From the NCBI GenBank assembly GCA_029204225.1, contig CM055092.1, positions 83,880,026-83,944,025 on the forward strand: a stretch of 64,000 bases of DNA, given 5' to 3'. Positions 45,673 through 59,049 of the stretch are shown here, piece after piece; positions within the stretch are counted from its first letter, which is position 1, and the number at the start of each line of letters is the position of its first letter. The notes beneath the pieces are model-generated. The model saw nothing but the letters and a program-made list of their open reading frames with translations, ran no database searches and had not been told where the DNA came from. The stretch comes from Diphasiastrum complanatum (Eukaryota; Streptophyta; Lycopodiopsida; Lycopodiales; Lycopodiaceae). A program made the position numbers and the translations under genes.

Positions 45673-46364
45673 TGTGAAAAGTACAGTACTAAGGACCATA
45701 AACGGATCTTTGAATGATCCACAAGGTGATTGTATGCTTGTTAAACAATCTATTAGAAACTAGTCATCAGAAAACAAGATCTAGTTTAGCAGCTTGATAG
45801 GAAACAAGTAGAGACAATCAAAGCATTGATCAAATAGTATAATCCAACTCCACACGTGTGGAAGTAAGGCTGTAGTACGGCTTGTGGACAGTGTTTACAA
45901 AGTGCCAAAGCTGGGTTTAATTGGAAATCAAGAGTAATCACCATACAATGAGAGGAAACTCGAGTTTCTCCTTGAGGCTCCAAAAAGTTTTCTATCTTCT
46001 CACTATGGAGAATGGGAATACATAGTAAAACACACTTCCTTTGCAAAGTTAGGTGAAAATCCAGCATGTAATAAGGAAGTAGACTCCACTTTCTTGCCCT
46101 AATGTGAAAACCCTAGCCTAGATCCAAGAGTCATGCTTGGTAGGTGCATGGTAGGTACAAATCTCATCATAAATCATGGTCTAGATCCTACAAAGTAGGA
46201 ATCACTACCAAATAGACACAACCACTCCTCTTGACTCGTGGTAACCTACTTTAGGTGTGTATGTACAAGTGGCACTTTGGCCATTCAAGTAACCAACAAA
46301 CAATATTGACAAAATATACAATATTCTACATGGCTAGATTTGCCAATGTAGGCAATTTTTCACA
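45673..46364 (-). repeat. 3' LTR of the minus-strand copia element
   Basis: It reads TGTGAAAAGTAC to TTTTTCACA on the plus strand. It contains the perfect palindrome TCCACACGTGTGGA at 45849-45862. Confidence 0.96.
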
Positions 46365-49300
46365 CTCCTCCTCAAATCTAGCCTTGGAGATCACAATGCT
46401 TTTATGAATAACTCCAATTGAAGATCTAAGCTTGACAAATGAATCTTTAGGTAAAGGTTTAGTAAAGAAATCAGCCAAGCAACTTGATAATGGCACGTGT
46501 TGGAGCTTGATCTCTTTAGCTTGCACTTTTTTCCTCACGAAATGATGAACAATTTCGATGTGTTTGCTCCTTGCATGGAATGTAGGATTAGTTGCAAGTG
46601 ATTGGGCTGATTGGTTGTCACAATAGATGATAGGGATCTCCTCCTCCATGACATGAAGCTCCACCAATAGCCTTTTGAGCCACAAGACCTCCTTGCATGT
46701 TGATGTCAAGGCCTTGTAGTCGGATTCTGTGGAAGATAGGGAGATGGTATCTTGATTTTTGGAAAGCCATGATACTACTTTATCACATAGAAAGGTGGCA
46801 AAGGCACTTGTTGATCTTCTATCCACTTTGTCACCTGCAAAATCCGAGTCACTATAGGCTCTTAAGCCAAGATTAGTTCCTCTATACAAAATACCAAAAT
46901 TCTTAGTGGATGAAATGTATCTAAGAACTCTTTTGGCCATCTTCCAATGTGAAACTAGAGGACTTTGCATGAATTGGCTTAAATTTCCAACACTATAACT
47001 AAGATCAGGTCTAGTTATAGTTAAATAGATCAAGGAGCCAATAAGCCTTTTATATAATGTGATGTCCTCAAAGGATGCTTCATCACAACCAATAGATGCT
47101 TTTACATGTTGCTCCATTGGTGTCTCAATGCCTTTACAATTCTTCATTCCAAATCTATCTAGCATATTTAGATTGACAAATGAAGCTAAAATCACATCCT
47201 CTAATAACCTCTATTCCAAGAATGAAACTCAATAGGCCGAGATCTACCATCTTAAACTCTTTTGCTAAAGCAATTTTTACATCTCTAATTCCATCTAGAT
47301 CATTACCACTCAAGATAATGTCATCTACATACAAAACAAGAATAATGATCATGCCATCATGAAAACTTATGTACAATGATGGATCATAGGCACTCATTAC
47401 AAAATTGATGGAAATGAGAAAAGAGTTTAGCCTAGAGTACCATGCTCTAGGTGCTTGCTTGAGCCCATAAAGGCTCTTCTTCAAAAAACACACCTTTCCT
47501 TCATGCTTTGCCTTGATGAAGCCCTCGGGTTGCCTGATGTAGATCTCTTCCTCCAAATAACCATTGAGGAATGCATTTGTGAAGTCAAGTTGGAATAGCT
47601 CCCAATTGAAGGTTGTAGCAAGACTAATGATCAACCTGATAGTAACAAGCTTAGCCACAGGAGCAAAAGTCTCATCATAATCAATGCCTTTGGTTTGTAA
47701 AAAACCTTTGGCAACAAGCCTAGCTTTATGCTTGCTTATTGATCCATCTTGATTATACTTCAATCTAAACACCCACTTGCAATCAAGAGGTTTCTTCCCT
47801 TGAGGAAGATCCACAAGATCCCAAGTATGATTCTCAATAAGAGCATCATACTCTACTTGCATGGCATCCATCCAACTTTTAGACTTACAAGCATATTCAT
47901 AGCATGTTGGCTCATCTAACATTGAAGTAAGAAAGGTGTAAGATGTGAAAGATGATGAGCCTTCCCTTTGATCACCTTGACCATCATAGGTGAGCCTCAA
48001 TGGCTCGGATCTTGCCCTTGAGGATCTTCTTGGAGTTCTTGGAGTTCTTGCATCTTGAGGTGGATCCTCAAGTTCTTCTTCACTTGGAAGCTCATCCTCC
48101 ATCCTAGCATGATCCTTGGCATCAAGATGATTAGTAGCATTATCATCCAAATCACAAGCATGTCCTTCATAAAAAATAACATCCCTACTCACTATCACCT
48201 TGCTAGTGATGGGATTGAAGACTCTATAACCTTTGCTATTCTCACCATATCCCACAAAGATGCCTTTGATGGATGTTGCATCATCCTTCCTTCTCTTATC
48301 CAAGGATTGGTGTACATAGCAAGTGGATCCAAAAACTTTGAGATCCTTGAGATTGGGCTTCTTTCCAAATAGAGCTTCAAATGGTGTGATTCCTCCAATG
48401 GCTTGGTTTGGCAATCTATTGCACAAATAGTTAGCACAAGTTATTGCTTCACCCCAAAATGGTTTGGATAGAGAAGCATCTAGCCTTAAGGCCTTAGCAC
48501 ACTCACAAAGAGATCTATTTCTTCTTTCACTCACTCCATTTTGTTGAGGGGTGTATGGACATGACAACTCCCTCTTTATGCCATTAGAACTACAAAAGTC
48601 AATCAACTTATTGGAGATATATACACCTCCATTATCACTCCTTAACACGTTAATCTTGGTACTAAGTTGATTTTCTACCAAAGTCTTGAACTTTACAAAA
48701 GAATCAAACACCATTGATTTGCTAGACAAGAGGTACATCCAACAAAATCTAGAATAGTCATCAATGAAGATTACATAGTACTTGGCACCACCATTAGACT
48801 CATGTGAAAAACTATGAACATCCGAATGGATGAGTCCAACTGCAAGTTCCTTTGAAACCATAGATTCCATGGCTTTGTAGTTGGGGTGGCCCAATCTTTT
48901 TGCCATAGTTCCACCTTTGATAGCTCCACCTTTGCCAAGTTAACACTCTCCACTGCAATATTAGCATCAAGCTTAAACAATCTACCTTGCTTAAAGCCTT
49001 TGGCTATACATTCATCATTTCCAATGATGGAACAAACTCCATGCTTAAATTGTACATCTAGGACATTATCCATTAACTGGCCAACACTAAGCAAATTCTT
49101 GGTTAACTTAGGAACATAAAGAGCATTATCAAGATTCATCCTTTTGGATGATCCCACATACAAGGGAATTGTTCCTATTCCACTTATCTTACATTCTTGA
49201 CTACTTGCAGTATAGATTGATCTATGTAAGTCTTTGTAAGAAAGTAAGGTGGAGAATATGTCCTTTTGATATGTCATGTGGGAACTTGCCCCACTATCAA

Positions 49301-50223
49301 TCCACCAAGAATCATTGGTGTTGCTCTTGGATGATGGTGGTTTGTTGGAAACCATCAAGGATGACTCTTCATCCTCCTCCTCCTCCTGATGTGCAATGTT
49401 GCTTTGTTTGCTCTCTTGTGCCTTCTTCTTCTTGAGACATTCTGATGCAAAATGTCCTTTCTTTCCACAGAAAAAACATTTGTACATGGACTTGTCTTTG
49501 ATCTTGCCCTTTGAGCTTGAAGCCTCATCCTCCTCCTTGGTCTCCTTGAAGTGCTTCTTCTTGACATTGGTCTTCTTCTTGCTTTTGAATGAGAAATTAG
49601 ATTTCTCATCACCATCCTGCAGAGAAATAGCATTCATTCTTGCATTGGTATGCAACATCCTACACTCTTCAGCTACTAGTACACTGTGTAGCTTTTCTAT
49701 AGTAGGCAAAGTGTCTTGGATTGCAAAGCTTTGGACCAAATTTGTAAAGCCACTCCCTAGACCATTGAGGACAATCTAAACAAGCTCACTATCTTGAATC
49801 TTCTCTCCAATGGAAGCTAACTCCCTATTGAGAGACTTGATTCTAAGCACATAATCTTGTGCACTCTCATCACTCCTCTTCATGCTTTGTAGAATCTGAT
49901 TCCTAAGCATGAGAACCCTCGAAGTGTTACTAGACTCATAGATAGATTTTAAAGATTCCCAAGCCTCTTTAGCACTCTTACATGATGATACTTCCCTTAA
50001 AAGGTCATTGTTTACATTCATCTTAATATAGTGAAGTGCAAGCCTAGACCTCTTCTTGTATCTTACTAATTCTTGCACCTAGAGGTTCATCTTCATCATC
50101 TATTAGAAACTCATAAAGATCCTGGAGCACCATTAGTGATTCCATCCTCACTTTCCAAATAGCATAATTGGTAGAATTTAACCTCTCACTAGCTTCTAGA
50201 AGGTAGGCTCCCACTAATCCCAT
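46326..50223 (-). pseudogene. Copia family-D gag-pol, broken
   Basis: Gag starts at ATG 50223-50221 (MGLVGAYLLEASERLN), shifts frame near 50080, and has TAG at 49778-49776 where Gln fits (ELV.IVLNGLG). The CCHC knuckle is CFFCGKKGHFASEC and the protease motif WWIDSGASSHM. A one-base loss near 48895 hits the pre-integrase motif. Directly after it an in-frame gap near 48832-48841 joins ELAVGL to IHSDVHS. That removes about 37 residues, including the CxxC half of the integrase zinc-binding domain. Integrase core, RT (FQLDFTNAFLNGYLEEE and YVDD near 47322-47333) and RNase H follow, with a frameshift near 47158. The stop codon falls inside the 3' LTR, just past its inner edge at 46364. Several unrelated lesions show it is not functional. 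Confidence 0.92.
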
Positions 50224-50855
50224 CTTACTAGCAAGATTCTACACACAAGATATAGATTTGTTTGGACCTGAAACTCACAAAGGTTTCTAACTTGCAGTGT
50301 TTCACTCAAATGTTGACTTCTAATCCAACAGATGGATTTGTAATCACAGTTCTATCACTCCCTCACGAGCTGGAATGAAGATAAGATGAGATGAAAACTA
50401 CACTCAAGCAAATCTTGCCAATCTTGGCTATTGTTGGACGAAAAACTGACTCTATCTCTCTCATTTACTTTGATGTACTTTCAAGACTTGGTTTTCACTT
50501 TAATAAGGTCTGAAATCAACCTAGATTAATTAGTTTTCATAAAACAAATTCAAAACTAATCAATGGCAAGTGATCTTGGTAGCTTATCCTAGGATTTGCA
50601 CCAAAAATTACATCAAACTGACACCAGATGAATTTTCTATGATCCAATGAATATGGGTTATTAGATGCTGGTTCAGAGATGCCCACACGTGTGAACAGTA
50701 TGGATTTTGATCCTGAAAAAGTTTGGGATCAAATCCCCTCACCAAAACCTGGATACCAGCTCGCCCTTCCAATATTAGCTTTTTGCACCAAAACCTACTA
50801 AAACTGGATTAGATTCAGACACAGATCAATGGCATTGTACTTGGCTCTGATACCA

Positions 50856-51547
50856 TGTGAAAAGTACAGTACTAAAAACCATAAACGGATCTTTGAATGA
50901 TCCACAAGGTGATTGTATGCTTGTTAAACAATCTAGCAGAAACTAGTCATTAGAAAACAAGATCTAGTTTAGCAGCTTGATAGGAAACAAGTAGAGACAA
51001 TCAAAGCATTGATCAAATAGTATAATCCAACTCCACACGTGTGGAAATAAGGCTGTAGTACGGCCTGTAGACAGTGTTTACAAAGTGCCAAAGCTGGGTT
51101 TCATTGGAAATCAAGAGTAATCACCATACAATGAGAGGAAACTCGAGTTTCTCCTTGAGGCTCCAAAAAATTTTCTATCTTCTCAGTATGGAGAATGGTA
51201 ATACATAGTAAAACACACTTCCTTTGCAAAGTTAGGTGAAAATCCAGCATGTAATAAGGAAGTAGACTCCACTTTCTTGCCCTAATGTGAAAACCCTAGC
51301 CTAGATCCAAGAGTCATGCTTGGTAGGTGCATGGTAGGTACAAATCTCATCATAAATCATGGTCTAGATCCTACAAAGTAGGAATCACTACCAAATAGAC
51401 ACAACCACTCCTCTTGACTCGTGGTAACCTACTTTAGGTGTGTATGTACAAGTGGCACTTTGGCCATTCAAGTAACCAACAAACAATATTGACAAAATAT
51501 ACAATATTCTACATGGCTAGATTTGCCAATGTAGGCAATTTTTCACA
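50856..51547 (-). repeat. 5' LTR of the minus-strand copia element
   Basis: It is a direct copy of 45673-46364. The palindrome TCCACACGTGTGGA is at 51032-51045. Confidence 0.96.
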
Positions 51548-51859
51548 TTATTTTATTATTTTTCTGAAATTTCAATCTATTGATATTATTATTATGTCAT
51601 GTTATTTATTTTTTCTTTTAATTTTTTTCAAATTTTGACTTTGATTTTTTATCTATTATTGCAATTTTTGGTTTTTTTGTTTAGTTTTGTTTTTCCAAAA
51701 AACACTTGTTTTTGGTTTTTTGAGAATTCAACACAGCGTTGACACGTGGCATGTGGTTTCTTCCATAATCAAAATGGGCATTTGACCACAAGGATATATA
51801 AACTAAAGGGCCCAACCTTCACAATTAATCCTTAACAATTCAGAGTTGGGGATGAATCT

Positions 51860-52400
51860 CGTCGCGGCGGGAGGTTCAGCTTAGACTTTGTTGTATTTAA
51901 AAACACAAATGAGTTTTAGTTTTGATCTTTGAAAAGGCCCTCGCTGAACCTTTGACACGTGGAAGTGGATTTTATCCCATAAGCAAAATGGGCAACTGAT
52001 TTTTATCCCATAAGCAATAGAATTTTTTTTTTTTGCAAAAAACAAATCAATTTTGATCCTCCCACTGTGACGGGAGGTTTAGTAGCATTTTTTTTTGGAA
52101 GAAAACAATCAATCCTGAACCTCCCGCCGCAATGGGAGGTTTGGTAGCCTTTTTTTTTTTTTGGATGATATTCCCACCGTGGAAGGAGGTTCAGTAAGAT
52201 TTGCTTTTTTGAAAAAAAATCAATCCAAAATATCCTGTTGCAACGGGAGGTTTAGTTGAAACGTTTAAAAAAAAAAAAAACCTCGTTCCTAGACCTCCCA
52301 CCTCGGCGGGAGGTTCAGTCAAAACTTTTTTATAAACAAAAACCTCGGTCCTGAACGTTTTTTTTAAAAAAAAGTTTGGTCCTCACGGCCGGTCCTATTC
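51860..52400. repeat. Tandem repeat of about 60 bp with CCTCCC...GGGAGG hairpins
   Basis: Units at about 52058-52080, 52120-52142, 52171-52192, 52231-52255 and 52294-52320 carry imperfect palindromes such as CCTCCCGCCGCAATGGGAGG, separated by T or A runs. A half unit stands at 51861-51879, a decayed unit near 52340-52380, and one isolated hairpin (CTCCTCCCGCC...GGAGGAGGG) at 53665-53692. Confidence 0.8.
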
Positions 52401-53370
52401 CTCTCATAAATCTTGATGGATTTATGAGAGGGATCTAGGGTTGCCTAGAAAAATCTCAAACAAAAGCAGATGGTTATTATTTTATCTGATATGCTGAACA
52501 AAAGAGCGAATGGCATATTCATCAAGCTTTACGCTCGATTTACCAGTAAATGCTTTTTGATAAGGAATATAGATCTTCATAACATGCAAAGAAGTGACTG
52601 GACTTTGCACATTCAATGCTTCACAAAAAAGTTTATGCTTGTCTTGCCAAGCATGGAATGAATATTACGATCAATAACATCTTTGCATTAAAAAACTATC
52701 AATCAGAGTTTTTCTTTTTACATAAAAGAACAAGATAAAAAAAATTCAAGATAAAGTATTTACAATGAATATTACCATACAATATTAGAATATATTAACA
52801 TAGATAACCTACAGTGCTCTCAAAAAGGTGTTCTCAAAAAGTTATTAGGAAAAACTTGCTTACTTTTGAAAGGGAATTTGAGTGAACCTGACTAAAAGTT
52901 TGAAAACTAGAATGACTTTGAAGAGCACGTCTCTATGAACAACCAAACTAAGCTAACTTCTGAAGAGAAATGTGTGTGACTATAGCGACTAAACTTTTAA
53001 AAACTTGAGTGACTCTGGAGAGAACCTCTTTATATATACTATCATCGAGCTTCGTCCATGTCATCAATCCACATGAAAATGTATCTTTTTTCTCTTTTCA
53101 ATGACACCTCAACAATCCGCATTTTTTTGCTTATTGTTGAGTCCACTCACCGTCTCGAGTTTACGATCCAAACATGTTGCTATTTTGAAACTCATTTTTG
53201 CCATGTCACCGATCCAAACCTTGTTACTATTTGAAACTGGTTTTTTAGACAAATATGCACGGATCGGTGACTTGGCAGGGTTCTATATATATTTATTTCT
53301 CTCCTTTGTTTCTTTCTTTGAGAGTAGAAAGAGAAGCACCACAGAACCATAGCAGACAACACTGAATCTA
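52401..53370. other. Spacer
   Basis: No gene recognised. Frames at 52470-52661 and 53101-53352 have no motif. Confidence 0.4.
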
Positions 53371-53490
53371 ACTAACCTACTTATGAACTTGAGCCTATTT
53401 CTTGAGCTTGTTTTTTGAGCTCTTGAACTAATTAACATACTTATGAACTTGAGCCTGTTTCTTGAGCTTGTTTCTTGAGCTCCTGAACTT
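53371..53490 (+). repeat. Two 60-bp direct repeat units
   Basis: TAACCTACTTATGAACTTGAG begins a unit repeated at 53431 with few changes. Shorter TTGAGCTTGTTT sub-repeats occur within. Confidence 0.8.
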
Positions 53491-53940
53491 ATTCCTTGAG
53501 ATTCTCAGTATATTTCTTATCATTGTTTTTAGACTAACTAAACAAATCTCTTAAGATCCTAACTAAGTCTGGGTTTGGATTCCTATATTTAAAAACTTGA
53601 AAACTTACAAAAATCTAGAAAATGATAAAACTTAACAGACATACTATTTAGTTTTTGGGCTTCTCCTCCCGCCACAACAGGAGGAGGGTTTAAATGTTAG
53701 GCCCTCAAACTTAAATTGTATTAATTTTTTTTTGATATTTTATTTGATATTTTATTGGGATGCTATTTTTTGTAAGCTTTCTACACTGCTGACCAAACCG
53801 TCTTCAGGCCCTCCGAGAATGCCTCTCCATTATATCTTATTAGAAGTTGAAAGGTACTTCAAAAACCAAGCTCCAGTGGACTTCATTTGAAAGCCTTTGT
53901 AGTAATATCCACTAAATCAATTGGCGAGCCATAATTTTCC

Positions 53941-56434
53941 ATGGACAATGTTGAAAGTCTTGGTGTCATCTGCGGTATCTACCTTCAAGACCAATTTGCT
54001 TTCGACAGAGCTGAGTTTATGACTCGCAGCCAAGATGGTTCTAGGCATCATGCTATTTTGTCTTGTACGAACATTGCACATTTTAGTGCTGAGCCACCAA
54101 CTCATGACTCAAATGAATTTATTCTTAACTATGAGGGTTCTCTCTTCAACAACTTGATGACCCTATCTAGCAAACATAAGCTATCAATGGATGTTGAGGG
54201 AATACAAAGTGTTTTTTCTGATGCCGCAATTATTAGTTCTGCTACAGTTTCTATGATTGAAGACCCTTGAGTTTGAGGGTGATGCAAATGCTAATCTTGA
54301 CAATTATGTAATTGATGACATCAGGTATATATGGGATCAAAATACTATGTTCCAGATAGAAAGCAAAAATATCTAGCACGCCTCACTTTTCATGAACCAA
54401 TGAGCTTTGGATCACTCGTTCACTGAACAGCTGTTTGGTGATTTGAGCAGACCCAACAGTCCACCACCCGCATCGATCAACGTCACTTTGAGGCCAGTTT
54501 CATTCAAGAAAGGTGACGAGGAAGAAATTATTTTCGAAGGCCCAATTATGTTTGAAAAGATGTATAGTGAATTCATGCATGTTGATAGAGCAAAGTATTC
54601 GCTTGGTCAATGGAAGATTTAACTGGTACATCGTTAAATGGGGAGAGCATAGAATAGACTTGATCCAGGGAGCCATACCGGTTAGCAAAGACAATATAGG
54701 TTAAATCCAAAGTATTCATTATTAATGAAAGATGAATTAGATAAATGCATAAGAGCAGTATCATATACCATGTTCTAAGTAGTGAATGGATATCACCTAT
54801 TGTGATAGTTCCCAAAAAGAAGACAAGTAAAAGAAGGGTATGTCAAAATTTTAGAAAGTTAAATGCTGCCACAACGAAAGACTATCATCCATTACCATAT
54901 ACTACACAAACACTTACCCCAAGGAGGTGGATCTTAATTATGGATCCAGATTGGATGGATTGTGTAAAAATCACTTTTTGTCACATTGTATTTTTGAATC
55001 TATCGACGGTCAGCATTTTTGTTATGCATGTAATGTATTGGCTCAGGTTGTATTAAATCAAAATATGATACATCCTCAAATATTTGATGCCACTTTTAGG
55101 TTTGTGCATAACTTGTCTTCTTGAATCGGACAGACTCGATCACGAGCCAAAAGAGAAGAGAAAAAAGAGTAGTTTGCCAGATATCATGGAGCGTGCACAT
55201 GATCTATGGATCTCATTGAGTTGACCACACTTTGTTAAAGGAGTGAAGCTAAATCCTGGGCAACTGAAATAGATGAGAGCATTTTATCTCGGTTCACGCG
55301 GGGTCCTTGGCACTAGTATTGTTGGATCTTTGTTAGGACAACACATGATTACATCGTTGTATGACAAATTTGAGGAGTACACAATAGTAATCTTTCGTTC
55401 AGATGGAACATTCAACAATTTCATGCAAGTCATGAAATTGTATGTGAATGATCAGATCTCCTATGACGAACCTGCATTGGAATCGAGGAAGAAACAAAGC
55501 AATATCTATTCGGTTGTTCAGATGTTTGAGGTATATGCCAGACGCCATGTGCAATCGTATCCTAAAGAAGCTTGTAAATGGAGAACTGTATTTTGGAAAA
55601 AAAAATGGAGAAAAACACATTGATGAAGGAGTTCTCTTAATGGTTTGTGAGATGGCTAAGTGTTGTCCAGTATTTGCTTACTACAGAAAAAGACTTGTCT
55701 TCAGATGTGGATTACATCAAAGAGAGCATAAAACAAGTCTCAAAAATCATTGACCCGCCTTTTTGTCGGAATTGGGTTAGAGCACACTATGGCAAAGAAA
55801 AAGGTATAACTTGATTGGTGTTATACCTAAACCCTTGAGAGCAATTGTAGAAAATATAAAACAAAAATATCTTGCTGCCCACAATATTGAGCATGACACT
55901 AGGACCTCTAGTAACACCAAATGGATATATTTGATAACTTGGAATCTCTAGATTTCAATTACATTTTGTCAATGGTGCACCATTGTTTGACAACTCTCAC
56001 GCCACAACATAAAGTCTATGTGAATGTTCTCTTTTTGGATCACAACAGGAAAGAAGGTATCAAATCAAGTATCAAGGAAATGTGTGATGTATGGTGTTCT
56101 ATTTTTTAAGGTTGCTATGAGCTGGCAACTCCTTTGAAAAAGAACAATATAATTGTTCCGAACTTGCAGTCTGTTCTATTTGTTCTCTACAATGCCGAGT
56201 TCCCAAATGATGTCAACAAGTGCGTGCAAAGCAAATTCAAACTCTTGAGATTGTGTTTCGAAGATAGTGGAAAATCGGCAAAACATTTTGTGTCATGTAA
56301 GCCAGATCACAAAAAGAAAGCAAAATACTAACGAGGTGTGACCAACATTATTGAATCCTTTTGTGCTCCAAGTTGGTTTGTGTGCTTATATAGAATGTCA
56401 TATTGTGTGGCAGAGCTCATGAACAACATCAATC
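53941..56434 (+). pseudogene. Unidentified decayed protein-coding sequence
   Basis: A series of plus-strand frames has protein-like composition. They include 53941-54270 (ESLGVICGIYLQDQFAFDRA), 54407-54622, about 55140-55620 (SLPDIMERAHDLW, then GVKLNPGQLK, GSRGVLGTSIVG and IVIFRSDGTFNNFMQVMKLY) and 55920-56330. They are interrupted by stops and shifts, some of which may be introns. I do not recognise the family. A gypsy RT piece sits inside at 54745-54910 and a solo LTR interrupts the 3' part. Candidate continuation lies at 57125-57290. Confidence 0.35.
54745..54910 (+). pseudogene. Short gypsy reverse transcriptase fragment
   Basis: SEWISPIVIVPKKKTSKRRV followed by CQNFRKLNAATTKDYHPLP is the N-terminal part of gypsy RT. 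No other domain of the element is seen next to it. Confidence 0.8.
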
Positions 56435-56437
56435 GCG

Positions 56438-57119
56438 TGTTAAAAATTCACAATTCTAGCTTGACTAGTTTTGGTCATATGACTTGTAAATAGTTAGATG
56501 GTCATGATGTGGCTTGTCACACGTGCCAAATAGCATAGGATTCCATTCATAAGGATGTTCTCAAGTAGACCTAAGTGTTAGAACCTTTGGAATGAGTCCA
56601 AATTATGCTTAGATACAAGGGAGAAAAAATAGGAGCTATTTTTGGTAATTTTTGCATTGTTGAGGGATCTCCAAGATTCCAACCCTAACTTGGTAGGGAT
56701 GAAAGATCCACCAAAATTAGCATTAGGGATAGGTTTAGGGCTACTCATACCTGCCCAAAACCGTGATGGATCATGTATATATAGGTGATGATATCTCACC
56801 AAAATCAATCAAGCAATTTCATGTTTTTTCTCTCATAATGGTGCAATTGCTCTCTATGTTCATAATTGTTTGAGTACTTGTGATTACTAATGATTATAGG
56901 ATTGAATGTAGGTCTGGTGTACAGTACTCAGACTGTGGGAGGCCGTACTTTCACACGTGTGAAGCCCTCTTCAAGGATTTGGGCCATTTAGTGAGGTTCA
57001 AGCATAGGTTTTTGATGGATTTTGATGGTTCAACTTGTGCTAATCTTATGAAATCATGATCTATTGTTTTCCTCATCATTTCAAGTGTTTTAGGATCCTT
57101 ATTTGCTGTAATTTTTACA
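56438..57119 (+). repeat. Solo family-A copia LTR
   Basis: One 682-bp LTR from TGTTAAAAATTC to TTTTTACA is flanked by the direct repeat TCGCG (56433-56437 and 57120-57124), with no internal sequence. This is the product expected from recombination between the two LTRs of one insertion. Confidence 0.97.
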
Positions 57120-57124
57120 TCGCG

Positions 57125-57290
57125 GACTATAGTGACTATTGATATTCCAAAAAAATATAGATATGACTCAGTCCTTTCTAGCGCATCAAGACCGTTTGGA
57201 ATCACCTCCAAATATATATTCATCTCAAGAATCAAGTTATGGGTCTGATGAATCTCATGAGGCAGATATGGATATAAATGTAGAGACGTT
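57125..57290 (+). pseudogene. Possible 3' end of the sequence interrupted by the solo LTR
   Basis: A frame with acidic and serine-rich content (YSSQESSYGSDESHEADMDI) ends at TAG near 57290. Its link to 53941-56434 rests on position only. Confidence 0.25.
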
Positions 57291-57299
57291 ATAGTTTAT

Positions 57300-58935
57300 T
57301 GGTGGTTATGCCTAAACCATAAAGGCAAGTAAGTACTTAATACCTCAAGCGGTAGGGGTTGTTACCACTAATTTTGACAATATAACAAAGGAATACGGTT
57401 TGAAAAAACATTTGTGATTAAAGTGTCATTTCTTGATGAATGTTATATACTTTTTAAATGATTTGAAAAAGATTTTTAATATATGATATGGATATGGAAA
57501 CTTTTATAATATTTTGTGTATGTCTGAATTTTATAGTACACAATTGTCTCATTTCAAATTGAAACGTGGTTCATATGCTATCAAATTATTGAAGTTTTGT
57601 AATTTGTAATACCATATTACATGCCTATTTTTGTTGAAGTACTATTTGTTGATGCAAAATCCCAATTAACCTACTCAAGTGATGAAGATAATCACTTAAT
57701 GTGAAGAAATATCTAATGGGCCCGACAATGACAATTTATACAGACATATTAAAGACAAAGAGGCCTAAATAAATATGACTAAAGGAGGGACTATATTCCG
57801 AAGGGCGAATATGAAACGACACAAACCTTAATAAGAAGACTAGCCCTAAGAGAAGAACATTCCAGAGGCCTCATTTATTGCGCCTCAATCAAACGATGTA
57901 ACCTTCCACATGCTTGCTTCTCATTGGAGCAAAGCTGTGTGACAAGGATGCCACTTAGGAAAATTAGTTAGTTTAATTAAATAAAAAGAGACATACTGGT
58001 TACTAGAGAGTTGCATTCTCTTGCGCTCGTTCTCTATATGTACTCCATTTACGCTTCAATTGAATTACCGAGTTATCAGGAGATCACAAAGAGTGTTTGA
58101 GTTTTCGAGTTCTCTCTTCTCTCTGCTTTCATAAGCCTTTTGTTTGCTGAGTACTTATGTTTCTGACAGTTGGTAAGCCTCACCTTGTTGAATGTGCTTT
58201 TGATTGAAACTTATGTCAGACACTTCCTCAGCCTTGATATTGTTGTATGAGAGCTACCGTGAATTCACTGCTAAGATTGTCTTAAAACTCATTAGTTATT
58301 TAATTGCCTGTGTGATCGAATAAACGATTGCTTGGAATTTAATCATGATTTTAACTTTCGGAATCACTGTTACATTTCTCTGATGTATATTCAGACTAAC
58401 ATGTCCTAAAGCTTGCTCTGTGTTGTTGTAAATCAATGCTTTGAACTTTGCATATGGATACTCGTGTTCTTTAACATAGTAATCAATTGTTCTTATGGAT
58501 AAGCGCTCTCTGTTGTTGAGAACAGATTGTCAGATTTCATTTGAAATGCATTGAGACATTTGCACCTTTCTCTACCTTGGTTTATCTGATGCAACAGACC
58601 TTGCTTGTCTGACAAACTTTATTAGGAGCACAGACCGATATATCGAGCTGGCCGATAAGTCGGATACACTAATAAAAAATGTAACATGTTCGATAGGAGA
58701 TTGTTGGCATCAAAAACCTTTACTTTTGTCTGTTTGAAATCACATCTAACCGGTAATACTAGTCATCGACACTCTTGAATGTCTGTTGACAACCAGCTTT
58801 TTAATCCAAGAACAATAAGATGAGTTAAATACATCTAAAATCACAACATAAAGCAGTCTCTTTGGGGAATGACAATCTTTTATGCTACATATCCTTACAT
58901 TTAAGATAAGTATAATATGACATATGCTTATTTTT
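57300..58935 (+). repeat. Probable 5' LTR region of a gypsy element, limits unknown
   Basis: The stretch precedes a gypsy-type primer site and has a TATA-like CTCTATATGTACTCC near 58030 with pyrimidine-rich leader-like sequence after it. No second LTR is present for comparison, so boundaries cannot be set. Confidence 0.35.
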
Positions 58936-58953
58936 TGGTGCCATTGCCAAGGA
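58936..58953 (+). other. Degenerate primer binding site, tRNA-Asp type
   Basis: TGGTGCCATTGCCAAGGA resembles the TGGCGCC(A/G)TTGCCGGGGA primer site typical of Athila/Tat-type plant gypsy elements. The differences are one C-to-T and two G-to-A changes. Confidence 0.65.
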
Positions 58954-59049
58954 TTGCTAATATGTTGGATTTAGATGTTTGTCAGTTAAAGATGAATGCC
59001 AACTACAGGAAGCATTTCAAGTAGTTCTAGTGCAGAGCGTTTGAAAAGA

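Larger units (their letters stand above)
45673..51547 (-). mobile_element. Complete copia element (family D), minus strand, defective
   Basis: Two 692-bp LTRs (45673-46364 and 50856-51547) differ at about a dozen bases by eye. The target duplication TTATT lies at 45668-45672 and 51548-51552. The primer site GGCTCTGATACCA (reverse) is at 50843-50855 and the reversed purine tract CTCCTCCTC follows 46364. Equal LTR lengths and low divergence mean a fairly recent insertion, but gag-pol is broken. Confidence 0.97.

Noticed and set aside
51860-52400. CRISPR-like array
   Set aside because: Units are imperfect, the spacers are T or A runs, and the context is a plant nuclear genome.
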